Shown piece after piece: positions 6,825 through 13,793 of a stretch of 44,742 bases of DNA (position 1 is its first letter; every line of letters begins with the position of its first letter). Below the pieces are notes generated by a model, which was not told the origin of the DNA, made no database searches, and worked only from the letters and a program-made list of their open reading frames with translations. The translations under genes were made by a program, and so were the position numbers. The stretch is from a virus: the IMG/VR virus record IMGVR_UViG_3300044712_002304, positions 1 through 44,742 of that record. One strand, written 5' to 3'.

Positions 6825-7289
6825 ATGTCACTAGAAATTACAAAAGAAAAAGCAAGGAAGCTATATCCAACGGCTCCGGATTGGTTAAAAGAAGAACTAG
6901 TAAGCGCATTTGGCGAAGAATATTTTAAACCAAAAACCTTTGAAAACTTCAAAACATTTGAAGATGCATGTAAGCAACTGGGATTAAACCCGGATGAAGT
7001 AATAACTGGAAATGATACTTCGGACGAAGTTGCTTATAAGAAACTAAAAATTATTGCGATTGCCATTAATGAAGGTTGGATTCCTGATTGGAATAATGAC
7101 AATCAAAAAAAATGGTGGCCATGGTTTAATTTGTCTTCCGGGTTCGGTTTTTCGCATTCGTATTACGACTGTACGCGCACGTTTGCGACTGTCGGTTCCC
7201 GCCTTTGTTTTGAAACACAGGAAAAATCAGACTATGCAGCACAACAATTTATTGAAATTTACAAGGAATTTTTAACCATAACAAAGTAA
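6825..7289 (+). CDS. DGR target protein 1
   Basis: 154 residues. The C-terminal half contains PDWNNDNQKKWWPWFNLSSG followed by the variable segment (about residues 103-128: SSGFGFSHSYYDCTRTFATV then GSRLCF) and a helical tail of about 25 residues. The GW.PDWN...PWF...GSRLC framework is typical of small Bacteroidota DGR targets, probably a C-type-lectin-like ligand-binding fold. The N-terminal ~60 residues are helical (KTFEDACKQLGLNPDEV). No signal peptide, membrane segment or tail-fibre domain is visible, so how it reaches a ligand is unclear. It is a paralogue of the next gene, four bases away. Confidence 0.85.
   Translation: MSLEITKEKARKLYPTAPDWLKEELVSAFGEEYFKPKTFENFKTFEDACKQLGLNPDEVITGNDTSDEVAYKKLKIIAIAINEGWIPDWNNDNQKKWWPWFNLSSGFGFSHSYYDCTRTFATVGSRLCFETQEKSDYAAQQFIEIYKEFLTITK
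7130..7207 (+). repeat. DGR variable repeat 1 (VR1)
   Basis: Aligned without gaps to the template repeat from 7132 to 7207 (76 positions, against TR 7741-7816). VR1 differs at 16 positions and all 16 are adenine in the template; all 53 non-adenine positions are identical. Codons diversified include AAT to CAT, AAT to TAT, AAC to GAC, TAT to TGT, AAC to CGC and AAT to TTT. Confidence 0.97.
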
Positions 7290-7292
7290 GCC

Positions 7293-7703
7293 ATGACAAC
7301 AAAAACAAAAAAAACAGCTCCCGTAAAATTTGATTACAAAACAATCAAAACATTTAAAGATGCCTGCGAAAAATGTGGGTTGGATCCTGCAAACTTACCG
7401 GATGTTTCGCTTATTCCCGATGATTTAAGAAAAGTAATAGTAGCAAACTATAAACTTACAATCATTTACAGGGCAATAAATAACGGTTGGAAACCAGATT
7501 GGAACAATTACGATCAATATAAGTACTACCCTTGGTTTGGGGTTTTGTCTTCCGGGTTCGGTTTTTCGGGTTCGGATTACAACTTTACGTGCACGACTAC
7601 GACTGTCGGTTCCCGCCTTTGCACTGATACCTCAGGAAAGGCATTATACATAGCAAAACAGTTTGAAGCTGAATACAAGGATTATCTCCTTTATTCGGAA
7701 TAA
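7293..7703 (+). CDS. DGR target protein 2
   Basis: 136 residues, a paralogue of the preceding protein. Shared blocks are TFKDACEKCGLDPANLP, YKLTIIYRAINNGWKPDWNN, YYPWF, the variable segment (about residues 85-111, SSGFGFSGSDYNFTCTTTTV then GSRLC) and a C-terminal helix (YIAKQFEAEYKDYL). A Lys/Thr-rich N-terminus replaces the longer one of target 1. The gene sits directly upstream of the template repeat (TR begins about 35 bases after its stop). No export signal is visible. Two targets served by one template and one reverse transcriptase is a known but less common DGR arrangement. Confidence 0.85.
   Translation: MTTKTKKTAPVKFDYKTIKTFKDACEKCGLDPANLPDVSLIPDDLRKVIVANYKLTIIYRAINNGWKPDWNNYDQYKYYPWFGVLSSGFGFSGSDYNFTCTTTTVGSRLCTDTSGKALYIAKQFEAEYKDYLLYSE
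7543..7621 (+). repeat. DGR variable repeat 2 (VR2)
   Basis: Aligned to TR 7741-7816 from 7546 to 7621. VR2 differs at 14 of 76 positions, every one an adenine in the template. Eight of the substituted adenines carry the same new base in VR1 and VR2 (including template offsets 9, 15, 63, 70, 74 and 75). These outer ones probably mark fixed framework or initiation-of-mutagenic-homology differences, whereas the inner ones differ between VR1 and VR2 and mark hypermutated codons. Confidence 0.97.
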
Positions 7704-7737
7704 GAATATTACGGTTGTATGTTGCAGAACTGCCAGT

Positions 7738-7817
7738 TTTGTCTTCCAGGTTCAGTTTTTCGAATTCGAATTACAACTATACGAACACGAATACGAATGT
7801 CAGTTCCCACCTAAGCT
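7738..7817 (+). repeat. DGR template repeat (TR)
   Basis: Non-coding donor for both variable repeats, 35 bases after target gene 2 and about 100 bases before the reverse-transcriptase start. It has 23 adenines in 76 positions, clustered in AAT/AAC codon positions when read in the target frame (N-rich: FSNSNYNYTNTNTNV). AAY codons allow very many amino acids but no stop codon under adenine mutagenesis. Similarity to the targets ends at 7816-7817. The open frame through it (7663-7857) is incidental. Confidence 0.96.
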
Positions 7818-7922
7818 AAAACTGCAATGTAAACCCTGCCAACACGGCAAAAAATAAACATAAATGAGGGAGCGTTGGTAGTTTCCATCCGGAAGCGAAA
7901 GCGATTCTTAAAAAGCAAAGGC
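7818..7922 (+). ncRNA. DGR spacer region of the template RNA, with hairpins
   Basis: Between TR and the reverse-transcriptase start. TGCC (7838-7841) and GGCA (7847-7850) form a small hairpin, followed by an A-run. A second short stem, AGCG-AAAG-CG around 7893-7902, closes with a GAAA-type loop. In the Bordetella DGR the RNA just downstream of TR is needed for cDNA priming; by analogy this stretch would be part of the functional template RNA. The structure itself is inferred by eye. Confidence 0.45.
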
Positions 7923-8891
7923 ATGAAAAGAATAGGTAATCTATACGAACAAATTTGCAGCGTTGAAAATCTTCAACTGGCCGATACAATTGCCAGAAAA
8001 GGAAAATTAAAACAACCAGGAGTAATTAATCACGATAAAAATAGGGATAACAATCTACTTGTATTACACGAAATGCTTAAGAATAAAACATATCGCACAT
8101 CAGCATATACAACTTTCACGATCTTTGAACCCAAAGAACGTGAAATTTTCAGGTTGCCATATTATCCCGATCGAATAGTACATCATGCCGTAATGAATGT
8201 ATTGGAACCTTTATTCGTATCAACATTTACAGCTGACACATACAGTTGCATTAAAAAACGAGGCATCCATGCAGCCGCTAACGCAGTAAAAATTTCGTTA
8301 AAGGAGTTACCTGGCACACAATATTGTCTAAAGCTGGATATAAAGAAGTTTTATCCGAATGTAAACCACGATGTTTTAAAAGCTTTGTTGCGAAAAAAGA
8401 TTAAGGATAACGATCTTCTATGGTTACTCGATGAAATTGTTGATAGTGCCGATGGCCTTCCAATTGGCAACTATCTTAGCCAGTACTTTGCAAATTTCTA
8501 TCTCACATATTTCGATCACTGGATTAAGGAAAATTTGAAAGTAAAATATTACTTCAGATATGCAGATGACATCGTAGTGTTATCCGATAATAAACCCTAT
8601 TTACACCAGCTGCTATTCGATATTAAAAACTACCTGCAGGAAAATTTAAAGCTTACTGTAAAGCATAACTACCAAATTTTCCCTGTTGACGAGCGGGGAA
8701 TTGATTTTGTTGGCTATGTTTTCAGACATACCCATACATTACTTCGAAAAAGTATTAAAAAGAGCTTTGCCAGGATGCTTTATAAAAATAAGAATTTACA
8801 ATCTATTGCTTCATACAAAGGATGGGCGATACATTGTGATAGTATAAACCTTTTAAAGAAATTGTTAAATGAACAGCTTCAGCCAATTTAA
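7923..8891 (+). CDS. DGR reverse transcriptase
   Basis: 322 residues starting at ATG 7923 (MKRIGNLYEQICSVENLQLA, the usual beginning of DGR reverse transcriptases). A TTG-started extension to 7875 is possible but unlikely. Motifs are LKLDIKKFYPNVNHD (first catalytic Asp), IGNYLSQ at residues 181-187, YADD at 213-216 in YFRYADDIVVLSD, and FVGYVF. The [IL]GxxxSQ form, in place of the retroviral and group-II QGxxxSP, is the DGR hallmark. It copies the TR transcript with errors at adenines and feeds the product to both target genes. Confidence 0.95.
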   Translation: MKRIGNLYEQICSVENLQLADTIARKGKLKQPGVINHDKNRDNNLLVLHEMLKNKTYRTSAYTTFTIFEPKEREIFRLPYYPDRIVHHAVMNVLEPLFVSTFTADTYSCIKKRGIHAAANAVKISLKELPGTQYCLKLDIKKFYPNVNHDVLKALLRKKIKDNDLLWLLDEIVDSADGLPIGNYLSQYFANFYLTYFDHWIKENLKVKYYFRYADDIVVLSDNKPYLHQLLFDIKNYLQENLKLTVKHNYQIFPVDERGIDFVGYVFRHTHTLLRKSIKKSFARMLYKNKNLQSIASYKGWAIHCDSINLLKKLLNEQLQPI

Positions 8892-9174
8892 TATAAAACA
8901 AACGCAAAAGGCTTTTGAAGGAGACAAAATAAAAATTTCGAAAGTACTTGATAAGGAAATAGTAATACATAATTATAAAATAGAAGATTCTAAAGTATTT
9001 AAAGATAGAGGTACGGGTAAATGTTTGCATCTTCAAATTTCCATTAACGACTCAAAACATATTGTTTTCACGTCCGCAGGAGGTTTGATAGAAACTATTC
9101 AGCAGGTACCTGAAAATAGTTTCCCTTTTAGTACAATAATAATTGAGGAAAATGAGAGGTTTAAGTTCACTTAG
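8869..9174 (+). CDS. OB-fold-like small protein, possible DGR accessory
   Basis: 101 residues, starting inside the last 23 bases of the reverse-transcriptase gene and so probably translated with it. The segment from about residue 22 (KISKVLDKEIVIHNYKIEDS then KVFKDRGTGKCLHLQISIND) is a run of beta strands ending in PFSTIIIEENERFKFT, resembling single-strand-binding or OB-fold domains. It is not the helical-bundle Avd accessory protein known from Bordetella phage. A role in holding template RNA or cDNA for the DGR is inferred from position only; a general replication ssDNA-binding protein is the main alternative. Confidence 0.55.
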   Translation: MNSFSQFNIKQTQKAFEGDKIKISKVLDKEIVIHNYKIEDSKVFKDRGTGKCLHLQISINDSKHIVFTSAGGLIETIQQVPENSFPFSTIIIEENERFKFT

Positions 9175-9200
9175 TATAATATAACAATACACCTTTTTAA

Positions 9201-10787
9201 ATGGAAAATTATAAAATAATAACAGGAGATTTTTTAGCCGGTGGTGGTGGTGTTACTGAAGGTATGACAAAAATACCAGGTGTAGAAGTTAAATGGGTTT
9301 TAAACCATGACCAAATGGCTATCCGTACTAATATGTTTAATCATAAAGGGGTAAAACATTTCTGGGTTGATATGTACAAGCAAGATGAACATAAAATGGA
9401 TTATGTTGATTTAGCCTGGGCATCCATAGAATGTACACAACATTCAAGAGCCAACGGGGGCCGTGACAAAAAAATGGGTAGTTATACTCTTGGTTGGGAA
9501 TTAATTAGATATATAAAGCATTTAATGCCTTATGTGTTGGGTATTGAAAATGTTCCAGAATTTAAAGAATGGGGTCCCGTAGATGAAAATGGTCAGCCAA
9601 TAAAAGAAAGAAAAGGAGAAGAGTTCACCAGGTGGAAAAATACCATTTGTGCCCTCGGTTATGATTATCACGAATCTATAAGAAATGCTGCCGATGATGG
9701 CATCCCAACACGTAGGGTAAGATACTTTGCTTTTTTCACCAGAAAAGAGTTAGGAATGCATATTGTTTGGCCTAACCCTACTCATAATAAAAATGGTACT
9801 AATGGTTTGAAGAAATGGGTTGCATGTAAAAATTATATTGACCTAACAAAAGAGGGCAATAGTATATTTGGCCGATCACTTAATCCTAATGTAAAAAAAG
9901 GGAAACGAACCCCATTAACTTCAAATACGTTGCGGAGAATTGCCGGAGGTATAAAGAAATATGCACCGGAACTTAATTTTATTTTTCAGTATTACGGTAA
10001 TGGTGACAATGTTCAAAAAACAGATGTTCCTTTAAATACTATCACAACAAAGGATCGTCATGTACTTGTATCAATGGAAAAATTACAATTCATCGCGGAC
10101 CATTGCCATAATGACAATTTTAATTTAACCGATGAACCTTCGAATCCTATTTTAACCTGGCAAACAAAACAATTTGTAACACTTGAAAAGAAACAATTTT
10201 TAGCAGATTACTATACCCGTGATGATACTGCTCATAGTTTGGATGGCCCAGCCAATACTATCACCTGTGAAAATTCAAAGCATATTGTAACTTCAAAATT
10301 AATGGTTCAGCATTTTTCAGGTGACCATAGTTCCGATATAAATTCACCTTTACCGACAATAACAACAGTTGACCATAATACAATGGTTACAGCTCAGTTT
10401 ATCAGTAAGCAATACAATTCTAATGGAAAACCGGAGGCAAATAATCAGAGTATTGAAGAGCCTTGCGGTTCATTAACAACACAGGAAAAGATTCAATTTA
10501 TTACAGCTTATTTCAGCAATTCGGGTAAAGAACAGAATTTAATTACTGCCCTAAAAAATGGAGAGATAGATTTTGATGTAAAAATGAGGTTTTTGGAACC
10601 GGAAGAGCTAAGCCGAATCAGCACCTTCCCTAAAGGATATTTTACTAACCCTCTTCTTAAGCTTACTAAAAAGGAACAAGTTCGGTTAATTGGAAATGCC
10701 GTGCCTCCGGATTGGGCAAAAATATTAATTGAACCAGTAATAAAGCAATTACAGCAAATATTATCAGTAAAAAAGATTGCAGTATAA
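9201..10787 (+). CDS. DNA (cytosine-5) methyltransferase
   Basis: 528 residues. Motif I is FLAGGGG (residues 11-17), the catalytic motif IV reads IECTQHS with Cys78 (ECT instead of the common PCQ), motif VI is ENV (116-118), and the C-terminal motifs X/IX end in RLIGNAVPPDWAKIL. Between about residues 270 and 450 lie four to five repeats of a ~40-residue unit of the type P-x-x-TITT-x-D-x-H-x-LV...FI, in the target-recognition region. Phage C5 methylases with such repeats are known. It probably protects phage DNA from host restriction; no partner restriction enzyme is present in the window. Confidence 0.85.
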   Translation: MENYKIITGDFLAGGGGVTEGMTKIPGVEVKWVLNHDQMAIRTNMFNHKGVKHFWVDMYKQDEHKMDYVDLAWASIECTQHSRANGGRDKKMGSYTLGWELIRYIKHLMPYVLGIENVPEFKEWGPVDENGQPIKERKGEEFTRWKNTICALGYDYHESIRNAADDGIPTRRVRYFAFFTRKELGMHIVWPNPTHNKNGTNGLKKWVACKNYIDLTKEGNSIFGRSLNPNVKKGKRTPLTSNTLRRIAGGIKKYAPELNFIFQYYGNGDNVQKTDVPLNTITTKDRHVLVSMEKLQFIADHCHNDNFNLTDEPSNPILTWQTKQFVTLEKKQFLADYYTRDDTAHSLDGPANTITCENSKHIVTSKLMVQHFSGDHSSDINSPLPTITTVDHNTMVTAQFISKQYNSNGKPEANNQSIEEPCGSLTTQEKIQFITAYFSNSGKEQNLITALKNGEIDFDVKMRFLEPEELSRISTFPKGYFTNPLLKLTKKEQVRLIGNAVPPDWAKILIEPVIKQLQQILSVKKIAV

Positions 10788-10855
10788 CGTTGAGTATTGG
10801 CATTTGTTGCCGACTTATCAACACATAATTATCAATTTAATAAACACTTTATAAA

Positions 10856-11260
10856 ATGGCAGAAACTTTGAACACGCAAGAAAACGGCAATAACGCTAAT
10901 ACCGTGTTAGGCACTGTGCTTCATTTGACGTTAAAAAAGAAATGGTTTGATATGATTCTTTCTGGTATAAAAAAAGAAGAATACAGAGAATTGAACTCGT
11001 ATTGGGGGAATAGACTAACAAAACTCATCAACTTCCAATATATTGAAGGAATGGAAGATTTATTTAAAGACAATAGAATGTTTTTTAAACAATTTGATTA
11101 CATACATTTTTACAACGGTGGTTCGCCATGTTTAAAATATCCAAATTTTTTAATAGAAAGCAAAGGAATTGACATTGGAACTGCTGTGCCTGAATGGTCT
11201 GATAATTTGAAAGGCAAAACTTTTAGATTAAAGCTTGGTGCTATCTTGCATAGTGCCTAA
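10856..11260 (+). CDS. ASCH-domain protein
   Basis: 134 residues. LHLTLKKKWFDMILSGIKKE followed by EYRELNSYW is the characteristic beginning of phage ASCH proteins (EYR/K motif after the SG-x-K loop). FDYIHFYNGG and the final FRLKLGAIL strand complete the small beta barrel. ASCH/PUA-like domains bind RNA or modified nucleotides; several have nuclease or hydrolase activity. The first ~20 residues are an Asn-rich extension. It follows the methyltransferase with a 68-base gap. Confidence 0.7.
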   Translation: MAETLNTQENGNNANTVLGTVLHLTLKKKWFDMILSGIKKEEYRELNSYWGNRLTKLINFQYIEGMEDLFKDNRMFFKQFDYIHFYNGGSPCLKYPNFLIESKGIDIGTAVPEWSDNLKGKTFRLKLGAILHSA

Positions 11261-11285
11261 CACATATATTATGCAGAAAGTTCGA

Positions 11286-11315
11286 TTGCCAACATAAAAA
11301 ACCGAGGTATAATTG
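11286..11315 (+). promoter_or_regulatory. Candidate promoter before the late-regulator candidate
   Basis: TTG (11286-11288), a 19-base spacer and TATAATTG (11308-11315), one mismatch from TAnnTTTG. The spacing equals that of the early promoter at 506-535. It points to the gene at 11365. Confidence 0.4.
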
Positions 11316-11364
11316 ACCTTTACCCTACAAAAACTAAACGCTAACTTTAAAAAACCTATAAATT

Positions 11365-11904
11365 ATGAGCAGCCAAATTACCGTAGCCATCAAAGTTAAA
11401 CCTTACCTGAAAGATTATATTATCGCAATTTATGGAGCCGAACCCGTTAAAATAACAGAATCTAATAAGCTGGCGCCTCTTTTTATTAAACGCCTTTGCA
11501 AGGTTCCGGAAAATTATAAGCCTATTAAGGATTACTCGGATTATATATTATTTGAGTTACCGTTTAATGGCGATAAAAATATACGGTATAATAATTATAT
11601 ACCCGACGCAAAACAGAAATATGTGGCTGAGTTTTTTGAAAGTGAGTGTAAATCGCAATTTAGGATGTTTATGAACGAAAATCAGGATAAATTTTCTGGG
11701 GTATTGAAGGATGTTATTTTCGAATTTATGCGCATTTACGATATTAACTCTGGTGAGGACACATACGAAACCTTTAAAAAGGATTATTACCGTTTCCGCA
11801 TTAAAATAAAAAAACCACTCAGAAAAACCCGAGGAACTAAAATTTTTAAAGAGGTTTTTTTGAAAAAAAATACGACCACTCCAGACCCTATATTGTCCCT
11901 ATAA
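11365..11904 (+). CDS. Unknown protein; candidate late regulator
   Basis: 179 residues, no recognised family. A compact mixed N-terminal part (PYLKDYIIAIYGAEPVKITE) is followed by helices and a very basic C-terminus (YRFRIKIKKPLRKTRGTKIF...FLKK) suited to nucleic-acid binding. The N-terminal block resembles short DNA-binding-domain proteins found near late regions of Bacteroidota phages, but I cannot assign it firmly. It has its own candidate promoter, is the last gene before the late region, and its stop codon lies within a four-copy 11-bp repeat whose motif recurs before the late units. That makes it the best-placed candidate for the late activator; the link is inference. Confidence 0.5.
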   Translation: MSSQITVAIKVKPYLKDYIIAIYGAEPVKITESNKLAPLFIKRLCKVPENYKPIKDYSDYILFELPFNGDKNIRYNNYIPDAKQKYVAEFFESECKSQFRMFMNENQDKFSGVLKDVIFEFMRIYDINSGEDTYETFKKDYYRFRIKIKKPLRKTRGTKIFKEVFLKKNTTTPDPILSL

Positions 11905-11938
11905 CGTCCCCAATATGTCCCTATAATGTCCTTAACCG
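11895..11938 (+). promoter_or_regulatory. Late motif site A: four tandem 11-bp repeats
   Basis: GTCC recurs at 11895, 11906, 11917 and 11928, exactly 11 bases apart. The units are GTCCCTATAAC, GTCCCCAATAT, GTCCCTATAAT and GTCCTTAACCG. An 11-base period puts all copies on one DNA face. The site overlaps the end of the preceding gene and lies 33 bases before the next start. Probable activator or repressor binding site for the first late gene. Confidence 0.65.
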
Positions 11939-11970
11939 TATAAACAATTGTAAATTAATAAAATAACACT

Positions 11971-12450
11971 ATGAGTACAATATCAAAACCCGCTCTTATA
12001 AATTTGGCCGGTATAAAAATTGCCAGGTATATTTTTGCCGATGAAATAGAAAGTATGCCAATCCCATCAAATGGGATAATAAACGAAACGGATGTAGTAT
12101 TAAAAACCGGATCAGCTTGGTACGATCTATATTTTACACCTGGTACTATTAAAGGTAAAGTTCAGCAAAAGCAAACTGATGCAGGTAAATTATATAGTAT
12201 AGAATTTTCGTTAGGCATACCCCGCGAATCATTTGAGAATACCAATAAAATAGATTTAGCCAGCCGCCGCCCAATTGTATTTAAAATAACCGATAATAAT
12301 AATGTTACTAAAATATATGGTAGTAATAGTAAACCATTAACTATTGATTACGATATAAATAAGGATGGGTTACCGGGTGGCGCCAATGGGTATGATATTT
12401 CGATAACCGGTAAAACCAATTTTGCACCCGCTGATATAGTTAATTCATAA
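11971..12450 (+). CDS. Probable structural protein, first late gene
   Basis: 159 residues, predicted all-beta (many short strands separated by Asn/Gly turns, e.g. ITDNNNVTKIYGSNSKPLTI). No family firmly recognised. Its position just before the protease/scaffold and capsid genes, and its composition, fit a virion component such as a head-decoration or tail-tube protein. It has its own upstream motif site and a second site follows it, so it may be transcribed separately from the head genes. Confidence 0.55.
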   Translation: MSTISKPALINLAGIKIARYIFADEIESMPIPSNGIINETDVVLKTGSAWYDLYFTPGTIKGKVQQKQTDAGKLYSIEFSLGIPRESFENTNKIDLASRRPIVFKITDNNNVTKIYGSNSKPLTIDYDINKDGLPGGANGYDISITGKTNFAPADIVNS

Positions 12451-12457
12451 AACTAAA

Positions 12458-12472
12458 GTCCTTTATTTACAA
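12458..12472 (+). promoter_or_regulatory. Late motif site B
   Basis: GTCCTTTATTTACAA, followed by TTTTTG at 12475-12480, about 20 bases downstream of the GTCC. It lies in the short gap before the protease gene and matches the other late sites. Confidence 0.55.
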
Positions 12473-12520
12473 GGTTTTTGCATATAACATTGTATCGTAA
12501 ATCATGCAATATTATATGCG

Positions 12521-13774
12521 GTGAATAGACTTTTAATAGAAATAACAGGATCGTATTGGTTAATTGACAAAGAGCGTGCCAACGGGTATGCTGCTTTGTT
12601 TTTGTCGTTACTTAAAGGCGAAAAAGCAAGCGATATAGATTTCTCGCAACAACGTGCCGCAAATAAATCATTTGTTGTAAATGCCGCAAACAAAGTAGGT
12701 CGGTACGAATTATCCGATACCAATATTCCGGAGGGGAGTACTGCCGTTATTCCTATTCGCGGCGAAATAATGAAATACGATCAATCGTGTGGCCCTCGTG
12801 GTACAATGACTATTACCAACGAAATTAAACAAGCCGATTCAAACCCAAAAATAGCATCTATTATATTGGTTGTTGACTCTCCCGGAGGGCAGGTTTCTCA
12901 TACCGATATTTTAGCTGAAGCCGTTGCATCTTCAAAAACTCCAATTATTACTTATATTGAGGGTATGGCTGCCAGTGCTGCTTATTGGATTATTTCGGGA
13001 TCTAAAAAGATTATTGCATCAAGTAAACTGGATAAAATTGGGAGTATTGGTACTATGTTATCGTTTGCCGATATGCAACCCTATTATGAAGCGCAAGGCG
13101 TTGTTTTTCACGAAATATATGCTACTAAAAGCACTGATAAGAATAAGGACATAAACGAGGTAATTGATGGCAAGTACGATAATTATATAAAAAATACGCT
13201 CGATCCAATAAACGAGCAATTTCATGCATCCGTTAAAAGTAACCGCCCCGATTTAAAAAAGGAGGTACTTACTGGTAAGCTTTATTTTGCTAATGATGCA
13301 ATTGGCATGGGTTTAATTGACGAAATAGGATCCATGGATTATGCTATAGAGGAAGCTTCGCGCATTGCAAACGAACAAAACATTAATTCTAAAACCAATA
13401 CAATCGATATGAAAATTAAAATGAACGCCGCCTGGGTGGCTATAGCTTCTTTCTTTGGTTTCGATTCTGCCAAAGAAAATGAACTAACCGAGGAATCAAT
13501 TGAAAAGCTTAATGGAGAGCTCCAAAGTAGGGGAGATAAAATTACGCAATTAGAAACTGATTTGCAGGCCGCAAATGCTGCTAAAGTAACTGCCGAACAG
13601 AATTTGGCAGCCTCCGAAAGCGCATTGGCCGAAACTACCCGTCAATTCGAAGCTTTTAAAGCTTCCGATGCCGACGATGAAGCAAAGGCAAAAAAAGAAA
13701 AGGACGAATTAGCATCACAGACAGCCGCTAAGTTCGACAATGCCGATTACAATAAAGCTGCTGATAAACTGTAA
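12521..13774 (+). CDS. S49-type head maturation protease fused to a scaffold-like tail
   Basis: 417 residues, GTG start; the upstream ATGs run into a TGA. The N-terminal ~285 residues are an S49/SppA-type serine protease: LVVDSPGGQV, then YIEGMAASAAYWIISGSKKI with the nucleophile Ser in the MAASAAYW block, then KIGSIGTM. The last ~120 residues are a charged Ala/Glu/Lys coiled coil (ETDLQAANAAKVTAEQNLAA), typical of scaffolding proteins. Phage prohead protease fused to scaffold immediately before the major capsid gene is a common arrangement. Confidence 0.85.
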   Translation: MNRLLIEITGSYWLIDKERANGYAALFLSLLKGEKASDIDFSQQRAANKSFVVNAANKVGRYELSDTNIPEGSTAVIPIRGEIMKYDQSCGPRGTMTITNEIKQADSNPKIASIILVVDSPGGQVSHTDILAEAVASSKTPIITYIEGMAASAAYWIISGSKKIIASSKLDKIGSIGTMLSFADMQPYYEAQGVVFHEIYATKSTDKNKDINEVIDGKYDNYIKNTLDPINEQFHASVKSNRPDLKKEVLTGKLYFANDAIGMGLIDEIGSMDYAIEEASRIANEQNINSKTNTIDMKIKMNAAWVAIASFFGFDSAKENELTEESIEKLNGELQSRGDKITQLETDLQAANAAKVTAEQNLAASESALAETTRQFEAFKASDADDEAKAKKEKDELASQTAAKFDNADYNKAADKL

Positions 13775-13793
13775 CCAATAAAATCTAAATAAA

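Noticed and set aside
7663-7857. Open reading frame running across the template repeat
   Set aside because: It is the TR and spacer read in an unrelated frame; DGR templates are non-coding, and the frame overlaps target gene 2.
7875-7922. Upstream TTG start for the reverse transcriptase
   Set aside because: The family starts MKRIGNLYE, matching ATG 7923; the extra 16 residues are basic and overlap the RNA spacer.
10784-11315. Integron attC-like boxes (GTTGAGT, GCCTAAC) around the ASCH gene
   Set aside because: The 7-base boxes are very degenerate, are not paired in the right order and no integron integrase is present.
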